Below are positions 5,229 through 6,470 of a DNA stretch of 6,470 nucleotides, piece by piece. Made by a program: the position numbers and the translations under genes. Within the stretch, counting starts at the first letter, position 1; the number at the start of each line of letters is the position of its first letter. The notes beneath the pieces are model-generated. The model ran no database searches. It saw only the letters and a program-made list of their open reading frames with translations, and had not been told where the DNA came from. Source of the stretch: Ruminococcus sp. CAG:403 (lineage in GTDB: Bacteria > Bacillota > Clostridia > Oscillospirales > Ruminococcaceae); assembly GCA_000437255.1 (NCBI GenBank), contig FR899094.1, forward strand, positions 83,144 through 89,613, written 5' to 3'.

Positions 5229-6470
5229 TTAAACAAACAGAATGTAATAAAACAGTTCCTCTCGTGTCATCGCAAGGGGGCTGTCAATGGAATCCGGGAC
5301 TTTCATCAAGTAATAGGCTTTTCCCTTGGAGTGCAGCAGGGTATAGCCGTCATCCAGTCGGCTGTCCCGTGCATCTGTGTCTTCTGCTACGCCGATGCGC
5401 AGCAGTTCGGCTCCGCTGGTGACATCTTCGGCACCTGCCTGATAGGCATAAAAGACCACATCACCGGTCAGGCTGTCAACGGCTGCTGTAACAGTGTCAA
5501 TCCACTGCATGGGCAGCATGAAGGCAACGCCTTCTCCCAGGTTAAAATAACCCTGATACTTTTGTACCAAGGTGTTTTCGGAAGCCGTCAGCCAGCAGGT
5601 CATGCGCACCTGATCGGATGCCGTTTGTTCATAGCCGGGGAACGTTCGCTGTACAGGAATTTCCGGTATGCCGTCCTGATCGATATCCATGGTCAGGTAG
5701 CCGGCAGAACGGTTTGTGGCAGCGATGTCTTCCTCTTTGTCCAGAACAGCTTGCAGCGTACCGGATTGGTACTGCAAGATCTCCGTTTGCAGGGTGGTTG
5801 CACCGGCGGCGCCATCCACAAAGATGGGAACCGGATCTTGCTTGCTTTCCGGCGTGCCGAACAAGATCTGACTGAATTCGGTAAAATTGCTGTGGAAGGA
5901 AAGCTCGGACTTAATGTAGGCGCCTTCCGCACTGGGGCGGTAGACGGCAGCTTTTGCCGGCGTATTGGCGCCCGCGCTTTGCAGAATCAAGAGCTCCTCC
6001 GTGCCGTCCTGATTCAGGTCATAGCGGTCAAACATGGCATAGGACTCCGAGAGCCGGACATCCAGGGAACCATTTTGATAGGCATAGACCGTCAGGGAGC
6101 GGGCAGACTGATCGACCAAAGAGTAACCGATGAGGATGCAGTTTTCCGGTGCATCGCCCAGCCGGGAAATCATCACCCGTTCAATTTCGCCGCCGTCTGC
6201 CGGACGGTCGCAAACAGACATCCAACCATCATCAATCTGATCTAGAACATTCAACCGCAGATTATTTTCTGCGGTTGTCAGCCCCGTTTTCTTATAGAAA
6301 ACCATGGCTTCATCTTCACCGTCATCGTCCATATCACAGACAATGAACGCAGACAGATTGTCGCCGGAACGGGGATATTGCAGCGTAATGTTGTTGCCGA
6401 CTGCATTTTGGAGAGCTTGGTAGATCTGCTCTTGTTCGACGCTCAGCTGCGGCGGCTTCAGCAGATTATC
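5229..6470 (-). CDS. FG-GAP/VCBS-like repeat protein, probably exported (5' end missing)
   Basis: The frame is open from the window edge to the TAA at 5231-5229, giving 413 visible residues; the true start and any signal peptide lie outside. The visible part begins DNLLKPPQLS. Three DxDxDG-type loops, the calcium-binding pattern of FG-GAP/VCBS beta-propeller blades, appear at DMDDDGEDEA (46-55), DLNQDGTEE (151-159) and DIDQDGIPE (262-270), each followed by a hydrophobic strand. The rest is beta-rich with no obvious enzyme motif. A C-terminal segment (about 315-413) contains SGAELLRIGV and ends with the hydrophobic YYILFV. No membrane segment is visible. From general familiarity, such proteins in Clostridia are usually lipoproteins, so a lipobox upstream is expected but not seen here. 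It precedes the two-component genes in the same orientation with a 125-bp gap, so a functional link is possible but unproven. No precise function can be assigned. Confidence 0.85.
   Translation of the reverse strand, partial: DNLLKPPQLSVEQEQIYQALQNAVGNNITLQYPRSGDNLSAFIVCDMDDDGEDEAMVFYKKTGLTTAENNLRLNVLDQIDDGWMSVCDRPADGGEIERVMISRLGDAPENCILIGYSLVDQSARSLTVYAYQNGSLDVRLSESYAMFDRYDLNQDGTEELLILQSAGANTPAKAAVYRPSAEGAYIKSELSFHSNFTEFSQILFGTPESKQDPVPIFVDGAAGATTLQTEILQYQSGTLQAVLDKEEDIAATNRSAGYLTMDIDQDGIPEIPVQRTFPGYEQTASDQVRMTCWLTASENTLVQKYQGYFNLGEGVAFMLPMQWIDTVTAAVDSLTGDVVFYAYQAGAEDVTSGAELLRIGVAEDTDARDSRLDDGYTLLHSKGKAYYLMKVPDSIDSPLAMTREELFYYILFV

Noticed and set aside
5640..5647. GAACGTTC palindrome as a possible LexA site
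   Set aside because: It lacks the 4-bp centre of the GAAC-N4-GTTC box and lies inside a coding region.
5331..6245. Plus-strand open frame (304 codons) opposite the VCBS-like gene
   Set aside because: It is antisense to a frame that carries three DxDxDG motifs and runs on past the window edge; the plus-strand product shows no coherent features.

Overview
The window is a compact stretch of ordinary bacterial chromosome with every gene on the minus strand. Base composition looks close to 50% GC, ribosome binding sites are of the AAAGGA/GGAGG type, and the protein families (DUF1385 beside prmC, an OmpR-type regulator with a HAMP-HisKA kinase, a Firmicutes-type RecA) all point to a low-to-mid-GC Gram-positive. 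A gut-type Clostridia/Oscillospirales member is my best guess; this is inferred from protein style, not from a search.

Reading in the direction of transcription (right to left): 6470-5229 is the 3' part of an extracytoplasmic-looking protein with three DxDxDG (FG-GAP/VCBS-like) loops, whose start lies outside the window. A 125-bp gap (5228-5104) holds two inverted repeats and no promoter that I can support. Then come an OmpR/PhoB-family response regulator (5103-4405), a membrane sensor histidine kinase (4415-2964, overlapping the regulator by 11 nt), a DUF1385/YqhQ-family membrane protein (2923-1952), the release-factor glutamine methyltransferase PrmC (1958-1074, overlapping its upstream neighbour) and recA (1089 to the window edge, start inside the end of prmC). 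The recA stop codon lies outside the window.

The last five genes are packed with overlaps or a 40-nt gap and have no terminator-like hairpin with a T-run between them. They are therefore likely one transcription unit, possibly with the upstream VCBS-like gene as well. The kinase and regulator form an evident two-component pair. PrmC serves translation termination and RecA serves recombination and DNA repair; the DUF1385 protein is of unknown function. No RNA genes, mobile elements, CRISPR arrays or attachment sites were seen. I found no strong evidence for a wholly new system. The points most worth a second look are recA placed distally in a signalling/translation operon, the paired inverted repeats upstream of the regulator, and the surface-protein/two-component neighbourhood.
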